In this document: in pieces, positions 10,535-21,529 of the stretch
Position numbering within the stretch: position 1 is the first letter of the stretch
Layout: every line of letters starts with the position of its first letter
Assembly (NCBI GenBank): GCA_048493715.1
Contig: JBGDCZ010000008.1
Location: 1-64,000, forward strand
Direction: 5' to 3'
Origin: Arsenophonus sp048493715
Lineage (GTDB): Bacteria; Pseudomonadota; Gammaproteobacteria; Enterobacterales; Enterobacteriaceae
DNA: 64,000 nucleotides
Notes under the pieces: model-generated
What the model was told of the DNA's origin: nothing
The model's input: the letters and a program-made list of their open reading frames with translations, nothing else
Database searches by the model: none
Program-made: the position numbers and the translations under genes

Positions 10535-13264
10535 GTAATTTAGTAATATTCGCATCGATGGATCGAGTATATTGATTGCATTTGAGGTTTTTACTATTAC
10601 TGATAACCCTTGTATTAGTGAATCCTTATATCCTTTATCTAATATATTAGAACGATATAATACATCACCAATATACTCTAAATTATTTTTATAGTTTACA
10701 TTATGAAGTGCAATTACATGTATTATATTGAGAAATGAATTTCTATTAATAGAATCACTAATTAATGATTTAATATTTAACTTTATTTTTAGTTCATCGA
10801 CATACCAGGCTGGTGTGGTTAATGTTTTAGCTCCTTCAATAACGTTAATAGCAGGTTGTTTTAAGCGTAACTGAAAATTTTCCGCTGCCATTTGCTCACC
10901 AGCAAGATCTTTATATTTAACTAATTTATCAGAAATAAGCTGAACGATATCTATCTTCCCACTCTGATTCCTCAAATAAGTGGGCCATTTAAATAAGAAT
11001 TGTCAATTTTTTTAAAACGGTGGGCAGTTAAATCAAAAACATAATCCTTTTCCCCTTTTTTCCAACTACAACAAAATGACTTATTGGGTTTTCATCTATC
11101 TCATTATTCCAGATATAAATCCCTCGATATCTAATATCGGTAATACCATGGTCAAGCATATATTTCGTAATAGTAATCATTGATGAATCATCTTCTTCAA
11201 TTGGATCACTAATTTTCTTAGCAATAGACGGATTTAATTGCAGTTCAGTTAAATACTTTTCTGACGGAATATCAACTGTCAAATTATTTGGATCAAATTT
11301 AGATTAAATTTCTAATAAGAATCGATTTTCATTTTCAACAGGTATCAAAGTAATATTCACATTAAAGTGATCTTTTTGAAAATCCTCAATTAATTTTGCC
11401 ATTTTATTTTCATTAAAATGAAGGAGTTTCCTATTAAACTTATATTTTGAATAATGATTAACTGCTTTTGTGGTAGCTCGAGTAAAAACTTCGATAATAG
11501 CGAAAACGACAACTTCAGCAATAACACTTATTATCCCTTCTTTTAGATAAGTTTTATACTCAGCTTCTGTATCACTAATGGATGCCTGTAAAAAAGAGGG
11601 AGTTGTAGCTAAGAAACTACCGTATACAACCCCTGATAGATTACTCATTAAAAATGTTAAAAAAGAGTAAGGTAATGTTATTTCTTTTAAACGGCTAAAT
11701 AGTTCAAACAACAATGTTTCATTAGAATTTCTAATTAATACATCCGCCTTTTTTATATTAAAATTAATAATATCCTATAAACAAAAAAGAGTAATCTAAA
11801 TTTTCTCTAACTAATGTAAGCTCCAAAGGATTAAATTCACTGTAATTAGTAAAATGCTGTTTTAACCATTTTTTTAATTTGTTATTTTTATTAATAGAAT
11901 ATTTAAAATCACGGAATGAAGAAAAATGAAGGCATTCGTCAGAAAGAATCGATATTATAGCAATAGACATGTGTTCTGGATTAATAGCATAAATAGTTTT
12001 ATCAATGCCAGTTATCGGCCTTCGATCCTCATAAGGACTATTTTCTATTAAATAGTATAAATCATTCTTTTTACCGTATGTTGTTAGTACATGCTCTAAA
12101 AAGGCATAAAATGTGTTTTTTATATCACTATCTTGTTTAATTGCTTTCATTCTATCAATATAACTATTTTGAATATTAGCAGAATTTATTTCTCTAATAA
12201 GTTGTTTTGTATATTGACTAGGTTATAACACGTCATCTAATTTATAATGTGGGTTTTCAGATAACCGCTTTCTCTCTCTACCTAATAAAATTTCACGGAC
12301 AGTGTAAAATTTCTGGAGTAGGAGGATGAAACGTTTGTTAGCAGCTTCTACTTCTGGGATAAATGAATAAGCTTTATAGCGAAATTCAACCAGATCATCT
12401 AAGGTAGTATTATTAATATTAAAATTTTCGCTTTGTTATGCTAATACATGGCTAAATAATATTTAAGATCTGGCATTTTTTTGTAAACTATCTTTTTTTT
12501 CTTTCAATAAATCAATATCTTTTATCATATCAATTTGTTTTTTTTAAATTTAATGCTTCCTCGTCAAAATAATTAATCAGTTCAGGACGAAATTCTGCTA
12601 GAAATTTTTTATTAATATTTTGTCTTCTATTTAAAGAAGAATTAATTCCTATTATAGGACGGATTAAATATTCAAAAATAGTGAAAGTATCATATTGAAT
12701 ATTATTCTTAGCATCAGTATAACTATATACTATCTCTGTATTAATAACATTTTCTATCGATAAACTGCCAAAAGCATGTGCATCCGTCTCATAAATAGAA
12801 TAAATTTTCCATAATGCATAAACATTAATAACATCAATTGGTAAATGATTATTATTGTTGTTATTAACACGATATTTTATATTAAAAAAACGTGTAATTA
12901 TATTTATTCTATGAATGGTTTCTATAAGTTATTTTTTATCATTAATATTAATATGTTCAAGATCAAAATTGATTATTTCTTGATAAATTGATATAAATTA
13001 AAACCAATAGGTTTAGAGGATATATTATTAAGTTTACTATTAATATTAGTTTGTATAAGACTTAAAAAATAATTTTATAATTTATCATATGAAAAATTTA
13101 TTGATAAAATAAATTTATCTAAATCTTTAATTAATGCTTTTTTTTGCGAATTAAAACCTTCGTTGTATGCACTTATATTTACCTCACAAATGATAAAATA
13201 GTATTTGCAAATTTTCAATTTTATCCATTATGCTAGTTATAGGTTCTGAATCTATTTCAAATCC

Positions 13265-13317
13265 TAAATGATATAAATGATATAAATGATATAAATGATA
13301 TAAATGATATAAATGAT
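13265..13317. repeat. 9-base tandem repeat, five full copies
   Basis: Five perfect copies of taaatgata plus a partial sixth. On the minus strand, in the frame of the toxin relic, it encodes Tyr-His-Leu repeated five times before GFEIDSEP. It looks like slippage expansion of one codon triplet set. Confidence 0.9.
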
Positions 13318-13850
13318 TTATAATTATCGATTTTTTCTGCTAAAAATAAAATTATATAATAAATACTAACAGTATTCTCATGATTTTGTATCTCCTTTTC
13401 TAGGAATTGATAAATTTGTGGTTCATCTTTCAATACTGAAGCTAATTTTTTATCATTTGATATTTTTAATTTAAAATAATAAATTTATTTTTTAATTTAA
13501 TATATTCATCAGTATCTTTTATATTGATTTTGATATTAATGTTATATTTTAATCTATTGATTAAATTTATTAGCCCATTAATTTTAAAGCTTGAATTATT
13601 GAGCGAAAATAAATTTGCATCTCTAACCGCTCGATCTTTATTAATGCTATGATTTATTATTGAATCAATATTATTAGCATTAATATTATTTTCATCTAAA
13701 CTAACTAATTCTAATTAGTATATTATTAAATGTTTCTTCACTATTATTTTTTCTAGTAACTTTTTTTATTACTAGCTTTATCATCAACTAAAATATAATT
13801 TTGATAAAAAAATTAGTCGATACTTTCATCAATATTTATCCTAAATTTAC

Positions 13851-14555
13851 ATAAATTATAAATAGATTTCTTATTATATATTCTTTTAAGAAGATGTGTT
13901 AATTTTTTGTTAAAAACTATAATAAATAATTATCTAATAAATAGATAGATAATGGAATAATAGCTGAATAGCATAATAACGACTAAATATGAGCCAGCGG
14001 AAAATAACCATCTCTGCAAAGACCAAAAGCAACGTCAAGCCAACAAAATAATATAATAAGATTGATATTAATATAAGAAACTATATTTCAAGCTAAAAAG
14101 ATTAATTATATTAGTTGGTTAATTTGTAAATTGCATTCAACTGCGCTGCTTTCCAACTTTTATTATTGCCTTTATTACTCACTTTTTAGAATAAGAAAAA
14201 GTACCGATAAAGCCGATTATTGGAATCAGTCTGAGTAGCCGATAACTCTGCATCTCATTGAATGGTAGAAGGCAAAAGAACAGATATTTATTTTACTTAT
14301 CCACACAATGTCTGACTGTCATTAGTACTCAAAGATGTATTTGTTCAGCAGCACTAACTTATTTCTCAAGAAAAAACACTAGCTTCTAAATGATATCATA
14401 GTAAGATATGATATTTATTTACTCACTTACTATCAAGATAATTACTTAAACCTTATAATACAATAAGCTTTAGTGTGTTAACCTAGAATAAGATATGGTA
14501 GTAATAAACGATCCAAGATGGACCGATCCGTTAAATTAAAGTTGAATAAACAGAT
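13851..14555. other. About 700 bases without a recognised gene
   Basis: Stops in all six frames. Composition is slightly less AT-rich at 13985-14330 than around it, which may mean an old coding relic, but no family could be recognised there. It separates the toxin relic from the lipoprotein gene at 14565. Confidence 0.35.
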
Positions 14556-14564
14556 GTGATTAAC

Positions 14565-14957
14565 ATGAAAATACTATTTTCAATGCTGGCATTAATAATT
14601 CTAACGAGTTGTGCTTCACAGCCACAATCAGCATTTATTGATCTTGACAAAAAAAGTAGTGAATTTAATCATTCAGCCCTGTTGAATATTAGCCATATTC
14701 AGAAAATCAACTCTGCTAACACTCCAACCAAATGGCAATACTCAACATTTTTTCCTGCAACTGCTGAACAAGCATCGCCGGTTTATTATTATGCACTCGC
14801 TAACGCTCATAAAATTATTATTTATACCGACAATGCTAATTTTTGGCACATTGTTAAAAATAAACTGAAAGCACAGGGAGCAACTTCTGTCATTAAATGG
14901 CAATTTAAAAAAATGTTTTTAGCAAACCAGGCACAAATTACATTTATTAAAAATTAA
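14565..14957 (+). CDS. Small predicted lipoprotein, unknown function
   Basis: About 130 residues. The chosen start ATG at 14565 gives a short basic N-terminus, a hydrophobic stretch and the lipobox LTSC, so the mature protein should begin at Cys16 and be lipid-anchored. An upstream in-frame GTG at 14556 is less likely because it only adds three residues before the signal. The mature part is mixed polar sequence (ANAHKIIIYTDNANFW in the middle, ending QAQITFIKN) with no transmembrane segment. It is the only intact frame between 7.1 and 23.7 kb. I do not recognise the family. Anchoring residue 2 after Cys is Ala, which would favour the outer membrane if the Lol rule applies. Confidence 0.75.
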   Translation: MKILFSMLALIILTSCASQPQSAFIDLDKKSSEFNHSALLNISHIQKINSANTPTKWQYSTFFPATAEQASPVYYYALANAHKIIIYTDNANFWHIVKNKLKAQGATSVIKWQFKKMFLANQAQITFIKN

Positions 14958-15406
14958 AATGACTAAAAAAATATAACTTACTAATAAATCTATAAGCCAC
15001 ATATTTATCATAATCTTTTGTTAATAAATTAAATTTATTAATTTTTCATATTAGAAAGATATCATTTATAAAAAAAATTAACTAATACATGATAGATTTA
15101 AATTATAATATTTTAATAAAAAATCAAATAAAAATAATATTAATAAAATAGTATTAATATAATTATTTCAATAAATTATTATTAAATTTATAAAATAGCT
15201 TATAATTTAAGAAAATCTTTAATGAATTAAAATATCTATTATCAACAATCAAGATAAATTACCTTTTAAGACAACAAGCTATCATAAAGAAAAATTATCG
15301 ACATTATTATCACCACAGGTGATAGCAATATGGATTAAAATCCCTATCATATAAGTTATAACTATCTGAAAATAGACTGATATATTATAATAGGAGTAAT
15401 AAATAC
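14958..15406. other. AT-rich spacer without a gene
   Basis: Extremely AT-rich with no open frame of note. No terminator hairpin for the lipoprotein gene was identified with confidence. Confidence 0.4.
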
Positions 15407-16007
15407 ATGACACTACGACGTTGTCATTGGGTAACTGACGATAAGGAATATATTCGCTATCATGATCAAGAGTGGGGAAAAGTAGAAAAAGATAGCCAGA
15501 AATTATTCGAAATGCTCTGCCTAGAAGGACAACAAGCAGGCCTTTCTTAGTATACTATTTTGAAAAAACGTTCTGGCTATCGTAACTGTTTTTACCACTT
15601 TAATCCAACTAAAATTGCCAGAATGACACAGCAAGACGTTGATCGTTTAATACAAGAACCGTTATCGTGCGTAACCGCTTAAAAATTAATGCTATTATTA
15701 CAAATGCTCAAGCTTACTTAGCTATGATCCAATCAGGTGATGATTTTAGTCAATTTATTTTATTTGGCAATTTGTCGATGGTAAAACTCAAGTTAATCAT
15801 TGGCAATATCCGAATGAAATACCTATTGATACGGATATTTCTAATAACCTTTCACGTGCTCTAAAAAAACACGATGTTAAATTTGTTGGTGATACTATCT
15901 GTTACACCTTTATGCAAGCTACCGGTATGGTTAACGATCACTTGATTGGTTGTATTTGTCGACAGAAAAAAAAACGAGTAATAAAAAACATTATGATAAA
16001 TTTATAA
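15407..16007 (+). pseudogene. tag: DNA-3-methyladenine glycosylase I, decayed
   Basis: Relic of the constitutive glycosylase that removes 3-methyladenine from alkylated DNA. From ATG 15407 it reads RRCHWVTDDKEYIRYHDQEWG and LFEMLCLEGQQAGLS, matching the start of E. coli Tag, then TAG where Tag has the binding-pocket Trp (GLSW). It continues as TILKKRSGYRNCFYHF, shifts frame near 15660 (IVRNRLKINAIITNAQAYL) and again near 15760 (FIWQFVDGKTQVNHW), and ends with FVGDTICYTFMQATGMVNDH, which includes the zinc-site region. The catalytic Glu in CLEG is still encoded. One nonsense and two frameshifts make it nonfunctional. In E. coli tag is close to glyS, so this is local synteny. Confidence 0.92.
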
Positions 16008-16129
16008 TCACAAAGTTATAAAAAAATTATAATATCTTCAATCTAATCCACTAACCAAACCACTATTCTACGATAACAGCAGGATATTGTTGTTATTTAC
16101 TAATCAATTGCATAGCTATGAAGAAAAAC

Positions 16130-17352
16130 ATAATACATTCAAAATTTGGTAAAAAATTTTCTAGTTCATCTAGTATCTCTCTTAATGAAAGATCTAAATG
16201 AAGGTTTACACACATCGGACGCCATTATGCTTGGTGGAGGTAACCCAGCACATATTCCTGCAATGGATCAATATTTTCAGCAATGATTGTTAAAAATGTT
16301 CAGCTCAATGAAGCATTATGCAACTATGATGGCCCACAGGGAAAAGATACCATGCTGGAAGCATTAGCAAATATGTTAAATGAGCAAGTGGGCTGGAATA
16401 TTAGTGCTAAAAATATTGTACTGACCAACGCTAGCAAAGCGCCTTTTTTATTTATTCAATATGCTGGCAGGCTATTGTGATAAAGGAATAAAACGTAAAG
16501 TTCTTTTTCCTTTAACGCCAGAATATGTTGGTTATGCCAATACTGGACTTGAGCATGATCTTTTTGTAACCAATCAACCGCAAATTGACCTGCTGTCTAA
16601 TGGTCAATTTAAATATCGAATTAATTTTGGATCCCTGAAAATAACAGATAATATTGGGGTTATTTGCGTTTCCAGGCCAACCAACCCAACTGGAAACGTT
16701 ATTACTGATGCAGAAATTATACAATTTGATGCTTTAGCCAAAGCTGTTCCTCTTTTGATTGACAGTGCTTATGGTATTCCCTTCCCTGGTATTATTTTTT
16801 AATCAAGCAACTCCTATCTGGAATGAAAATATTATTCTATCCATGAGCCTATCGAAATTAGGATTACCTGGCTGCCGCTGTGGTATTATTATTGCTAACG
16901 AATCGATTATCAGTGCAATTAGTAACATTAATGGCATTATTAGGTTATTCCCTTGTAGTACAGGCCCAGCATTAATGTTAGAGATCCTTAAACGTAATGA
17001 TTGGAGCTTACAAAAAAAGTAATAAAACCTTTTTATCAACAACGCGTTAATGAAACCATAGAAATTATTCGCCGGTATATACCAGAAAATCGTTGCCTGA
17101 TCCATAAGCCTGAAGACGCGATATTTTTATGGCTTTGGTTTAGAGATTTACCAATCAACAGTTAAACTCTCTATTCACGTCTAAAAAAACGCGGTGTATT
17201 AATGGTTCCAGTAGATTATTTTTTCCCGGGGCCTTAATTAACACTGGCCTCATACTCATCAATGTATGCGCATGAACTACATTCTACCATTGGAAAAAAT
17301 TGAACAAGGTATTGCGATTTTAGCTGATGAAATTGAAATTACCTATCAATAA
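16130..17352 (+). pseudogene. avtA: Valine--pyruvate aminotransferase, decayed
   Basis: Relic of the PLP enzyme AvtA, which exchanges amino groups between valine and pyruvate/alanine. Recognisable in order: LMKDLNEG, IMLGGGNPAHIPAMDQYF, EALCNYDGPQGKD, CVSRPTNPTGNVITD, AYGIPFPGIIF, SMSLSKLGLPGCRCGIII (with the PLP-binding lysine), RYIPENRCLIHKPEDAIF and a C-terminus at 17352. Frameshifts lie near 16190, 16290, 16460, 16800, 17010 and 17160. The 5' end is uncertain because no clean start remains. In E. coli avtA lies in the xyl/malS neighbourhood close to glyS, and an xylR relic follows here at 20513. Confidence 0.93.
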
Positions 17353-17690
17353 CACTTGTTTAATCATTTTATTAAATATATTAAGCAATATAACTCTATG
17401 TGCAATAAAAAACCTCTTATCTCATACAAGATAAGAGGCGATAAAATAATAACGAGGACTTTGAATTGTAAACATATTCAGAGCATGGCGGATGAAATGA
17501 TCTATTTCCCGAGCTCTTTAACACCGTAATTATTACAACATATTTGTGTTCTTTTAATTAAAGAATAAATCGATATTTTTACCACTATTCCAGACTATTA
17601 CTGTTACTTTTTTAGTTTAATTTAAACAGTTATTAATTAGTATGATATATATAATCACCACTATCTATTAAAATTATAGACTCAATCTAT
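17353..17690. other. Intergenic between avtA and nhaC relics
   Basis: Holds one strong hairpin (separate entry at 17405-17438). Otherwise no coding signal was seen. Confidence 0.5.
17405..17438 (-). terminator. Rho-independent terminator, minus strand
   Basis: Perfect 10-bp stem CCTCTTATCT/AGATAAGAGG with a 6-base loop. On the minus strand the stem is followed by TTTTTTATT, on the plus strand there is no T-run, so it most likely ended the patB-nhaC transcript. Confidence 0.82.
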
Positions 17691-19143
17691 TTAATTAATC
17701 TCAGCTTGTATTTTAATTTCAGTGTTTAAATGGGCTTCTTTTACTTTATTAAGTTTTGCAATACCAAAACCAGCAAAGCCCCATAATACTGCAAAAAATA
17801 TTCCACTCTAACAAAGCACCGCCCATGGGAGATAACTAATGTATTAATGCCTAAAGTACCGGCCATATATGCACCAGCAACAGTCCATGGCAGGATCGGT
17901 TCAAAAATTGTTGCTAAATTTTCAACAGTACGGCTAAGATTTTTAGCATGTAAACCGCTTTCGATATAAGCTCCTCTCAAAATCTCTATTGGAAAGAATA
18001 GAGATTTGACCATTACAAGTAACACCTATCACCGTTAATCCGCAAGCAATGGTAGCTAAAATCATACTTCCTGTTGACGAAACTAATTTTAATAAATGGT
18101 TAACAATAACTTCCACTGCACCGCTTAATGTCAATGTTCCGGCAAATGAAAGTGCACAAAAACAAATCAGCAATGTATTCATCATAGAGTTCATACCTCC
18201 ACGATTTAATAAATTACCTAGGATCGCAGGAAAATCCTTTCCCTGAACCAGGCTAATATTAAAACCATCAACTGCACTTTTCACAATATCATGCAAAGTC
18301 ACAATATCATGCAAAGAAAAATGCTGAATAAAGAAAGCATTTAGCATAGCAATAACAGTAGAAACTAACATCATAGGTATAATCGGTTTTTTGGTCACAG
18401 AGCCGTAAAGAATAACAATAACAGGTAATACTAACACCAGATTAAACGTATAAATATTTTCTAAGCTATTAGTGATCAAAGCCACTTTCTCTGAAACATC
18501 CTCACCAACTAAACTGCTACTCATACCATAAAATAACATAACATAATAAAGGCGGTCAAAATTAATGAAGGTAATGTTGTATAGAGTAAGTGCCAAATAT
18601 GCTCATAGAACTCAACTTGCGCTACCATGGCAGCCAGGTTAGTATAACAGAAAGCTGGGAAATTTTATCACCAAAATAAGCACCAGCGACTACTGCACCC
18701 GCTGTAGCCGCCAAATTAGCTTCCATGCCGACGGCAACCCCCATAAATGCTACCCCAATCGTTCCTGCTGATCCCCAAGAAGTTCCTGTGCAAACAGAAA
18801 CTAATGCCGTTACATAGAGCATAGTAGGGCTGATCACTTGTAAGCCATGGTAAACCATAAACGGAATTGTGCCGCCAATCATCCACGTACCAATTAATAA
18901 TCCAACACAAATTAAAATTAATAATACAGGCATTGTCTTAGCAATTTTCTGCGAAATCGATGTCATAATTTCATTAAAACTATAACCTAATCGTTTCACT
19001 AATAATCCAGCTATAACGGTCGACAAGATAATAAGTGGTTCAGGTGGGAGATCAAAAGTAGCATATCCGCCACCTAATAGGATAACCATCGTAAAAATAG
19101 GAAATAAGGATTCTAATAGAATAGGCTTCCTTGGTATTTGCAT
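17691..19143 (-). pseudogene. NhaC-family Na+/H+ antiporter, decayed
   Basis: Relic of an inner-membrane NhaC-type antiporter. Three open pieces in different frames (18622-19143, 17943-18596 and about 17691-18025) together cover a polytopic protein of about 480 residues. The N-terminal piece starts MQIPRKPILLESLFPIF and contains LVSVCTGTSWGSAGTIGVAFMG, a conserved NhaC loop. The middle piece carries an 18-base tandem duplication. The last piece reads PILPWTVAGAYMAGTLGI before a frameshift near 17810; the old frame then continues to a natural stop at 17691. Its start is 3 bases after the patB relic stop, so the two were one operon, both dead. Confidence 0.85.
18281..18316. repeat. 18-base tandem duplication inside nhaC
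   Basis: tcacaatatcatgcaaag occurs twice head to tail. It keeps the frame and duplicates a six-residue unit (LHDIVT/LHDIVK) in the nhaC relic. Confidence 0.9.
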
Positions 19144-19146
19144 GTC

Positions 19147-20298
19147 TTACATCTCCTGAATAATAAACGGGTACGTACGAATAAGACATTCAAAAACCTC
19201 TTCTAATATCGAACGAGGTGTTGCAAATTAATATGGAAAAAACCATTACCTACAGAACCAAAACTTGTCCCCCAACTTACTTCTATTTCTACCAAGTGAA
19301 GAAACCATTGCTTTAACTGCGATTCCGTTAGTGGTATCCGCTGATAATTAATCCATAACGTGTAAGTGCCATCACTTTGCGTAATTGACCATTGAGGAAA
19401 ATAGCGTTGACACTGCTCAATGACCCATTGACGATTTTTAGCTAGATAGCATCTTATTTGAGATAACCATAAATCTCCTTGTGTGTAAGCAGCTAGAAAA
19501 GCCGGAACAGCAAAATAGCCTGGATTGTGGATCCCAGCTGTATTGAGACAATTTTTAAATTTTTGTTTATATTCTTCATTAGCAATCTCTAACCCCGCCA
19601 TATTGAAGGTTTTAGAAGGCAAAGTACAAATAAATGAGTTTGCTCGACATAGTTGCTAAATGAAGAAATGACTTGGTGTTGACGATTATTAAAAATAAAA
19701 TCAGCATGCACATCATCAGAAATAATAAACACCCGATACTGTTCTGCTAAATTAGCAATTTTTATTAAATCTTGTTGTGTCCAAACAGTGCCGGTTGGAT
19801 TATGTGGAGAAGTAAGAATAAAGCACACAGACTGACGGAATTTATCTTCTAAGTCATCAAAGTCTATTGAATAAGAATTATTATGATAAACTAATTGGCT
19901 TTCTAATAAATTACGTTGATTAATCAAAATTGCTTGACTTATTGGATTATAGTAAGGTGATAATATTGTTATTTTATCATTAATCTGAGTGTAATTTTGG
20001 ATATAAAGCGAAAGATCCTGAATAATACGTGGGCAAAATATAATATCCTGCGGATCGACTTTCCATTGATAATGACGCTGGTACCAATCGGTTGTAACAC
20101 TTTGCTAATCCTTACTAAGGATAGTGTAGCCATAAATCCCTTTATGGCTAAAACCTGTAAGTATATCAATAAAGAAATCAGGTGCAGCAAACTCCATATC
20201 AGCTATGGAAAGAGGTATGATCTTGTTATTGTGACCCCACCACTTAGCACTATTGTGCCTCGTCGTGAAACAACATTATCAAAAGAGTATTGCAGCAT
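19147..20298 (-). pseudogene. MalY/PatB-type cystathionine beta-lyase, decayed
   Basis: Relic of a fold-type I PLP C-S lyase of the MalY/PatB group. From ATG 20298 the start (MLQYSFDNVVSRRGT) resembles the family's DxxxxRxGT opening. Later pieces give DPQDIIFCPRII, ILTSPHNPTGTVWTQQDL (19589-19927), ISDDVHADF and LLPSKTFNMAG with the PLP lysine (about 19600), then GIHNPGYFAVPAFLAAY. Stops and frameshifts lie near 20245, 20105, 19935, 19640 and 19215; past the last one the true C-terminus reads RSILEEVFECLIRTYPF and stops at 19147. It directly precedes nhaC. The pairing suggests a role in sulfur amino acid degradation coupled to transport; that is inference. Confidence 0.85.
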
Positions 20299-20512
20299 AT
20301 TATTTTCTTAAAAAGAAAATTGTTATATTTACCTCAATTAAAATACTATGTATGCAGTAATGTTGTTATTTCTGTTTTTAATAACTCTATTACGAAATTT
20401 AGCTTATGTGATATTTATCACAGTGAAGTTATTATCATTTTTAACTTTTCAAACAAAAAGGAAGTGCTCTAACAGAGTTAGATGATTAAATAAATAGCTG
20501 AAGAAGAAAAGA

Positions 20513-21357
20513 ATGATTAACAAATGCTATCATATATCTCTATTATTTAATGCTAATAAAGTATACGACCGACAAGTTATAAAAGGCAGGTGATATCTGC
20601 AAGCCACCCAATGCAATTGAGATATCTTTATTGAGGAAGATTTTCATATTCGGGTAGAAAATATCACTCCACATTTAGGTGATGGGATTATTGCTGACTT
20701 TGATGATCCTGAAATTGTGAATCAATTGAATAAACTCCAAATTCCAATTGTAGGCGTTGTCGGCTCTTACTATGATGAAAAAAATTATCCGCCATTTCAT
20801 TATGTTGCTACAGATAACTATGAATTAGTTCGTCGTGTGTTTCTTCAATTAAAGCAGAAAGGACTAAAACATTTCGCTTATTATAGTTACCTCCATGAAG
20901 TTACCGTCACTGGTCTTACGAACGAGAACATGCTTTTCAACAATTAATGAAACATGAAAAATATGCGGATATTATCTATTAAGGCATCGAAATCAATACC
21001 TATAATTGGCGGTATACTCAACATTGTTTAGCTAACTGGCTCCAAACTTTACCTTGCCAAACCGGGATCATAGCTGTTATCGATGCCAGAGCTCGCCATC
21101 TGCTCCAAGTTTGTGATAATATTAATATTCCTGTTCCGGAACAAATCAGTATTATTGGCATTAATAACTAAGAGATAACACAATATTTGTCTCGTATCTC
21201 TCTTTCCTCAATTGTACAAGGTACACAGCAAATGGGTTACCAAGCAGCTAAACTTTTACATCGCTTATTAATAGGCAATAACTTGCCTAAATTACATATT
21301 TAGATTATTAAAATAGATAAAATTGGTAGTAATAAAATTTACCTTGTTTATCAATAA
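20513..21357 (+). pseudogene. xylR: Xylose operon regulator, decayed and truncated
   Basis: Relic of XylR, the AraC-type activator of xylose genes. From ATG 20513 it reads YHISLLFNANKVYDRQVIKG, then stops (TGA, TGA) within YLQATQCNDIFIEEDF-like sequence, then LGDGIIADFDDPEIV, IPIVGVVGSYY, YPPFHYVATDNYELV, GIIAVIDARARHLLQVC and MGYQAAKLLHRLL. These match the N-terminal sugar-binding domain in order. The C-terminal AraC-type DNA-binding domain (about 110 residues) is missing altogether; the frame ends at 21357 in unrelated AT-rich sequence. No xylA/xylB/xylFGH remains in the window. Confidence 0.92.
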
Positions 21358-21529
21358 GTAAATAATACAATATTATTAATATTAATCATCATAACTCGAC
21401 TTTAATTTAAAAACCGAATTATATTAAAGGCAAGCTAGTCATATTTTAACCAATCATTATTTATACAACTTTTCAATCTGCAGGCAACTCTTATTTTATA
21501 AGATAAATGCAATTTTTTATTTTATTAAT

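Larger units (their letters stand above)
8980..13850 (-). pseudogene. Giant eroded ORF, probable large secreted toxin; family not recognised
   Basis: From about 13850 down to 8980 the minus strand keeps long open pieces in successive frames that join by single frameshifts or stops, as expected for one gene of roughly 1500-1600 codons. The largest pieces lie at 11764-12150, 11304-11714, 11028-11282, 10292-10975, 9327-9700 and 8980-9297; at 9300-9345 one frame slips straight into the next (RLVDREKSIKYGLNEV). The upstream part is charged and helical (for example VREILLGRERKRLSENP near 12270). The piece at 11304-11714 has two hydrophobic stretches that could be membrane-inserting (SFLTFLMSNLSGVVYGSFL; GIISVIAEVVVFAIIEVF). 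Two related domains follow (separate entries), then IGQVLANKLNRKVTTHSF near 9520. A translocating toxin is inferred from size, hydrophobic centre and neighbourhood. I could not assign a family. Confidence 0.6.

Noticed and set aside
13265..13317. Possible CRISPR or iteron array
   Set aside because: The 9-base units are directly adjacent with no spacers and stay in the frame of a coding relic; simple slippage explains them.
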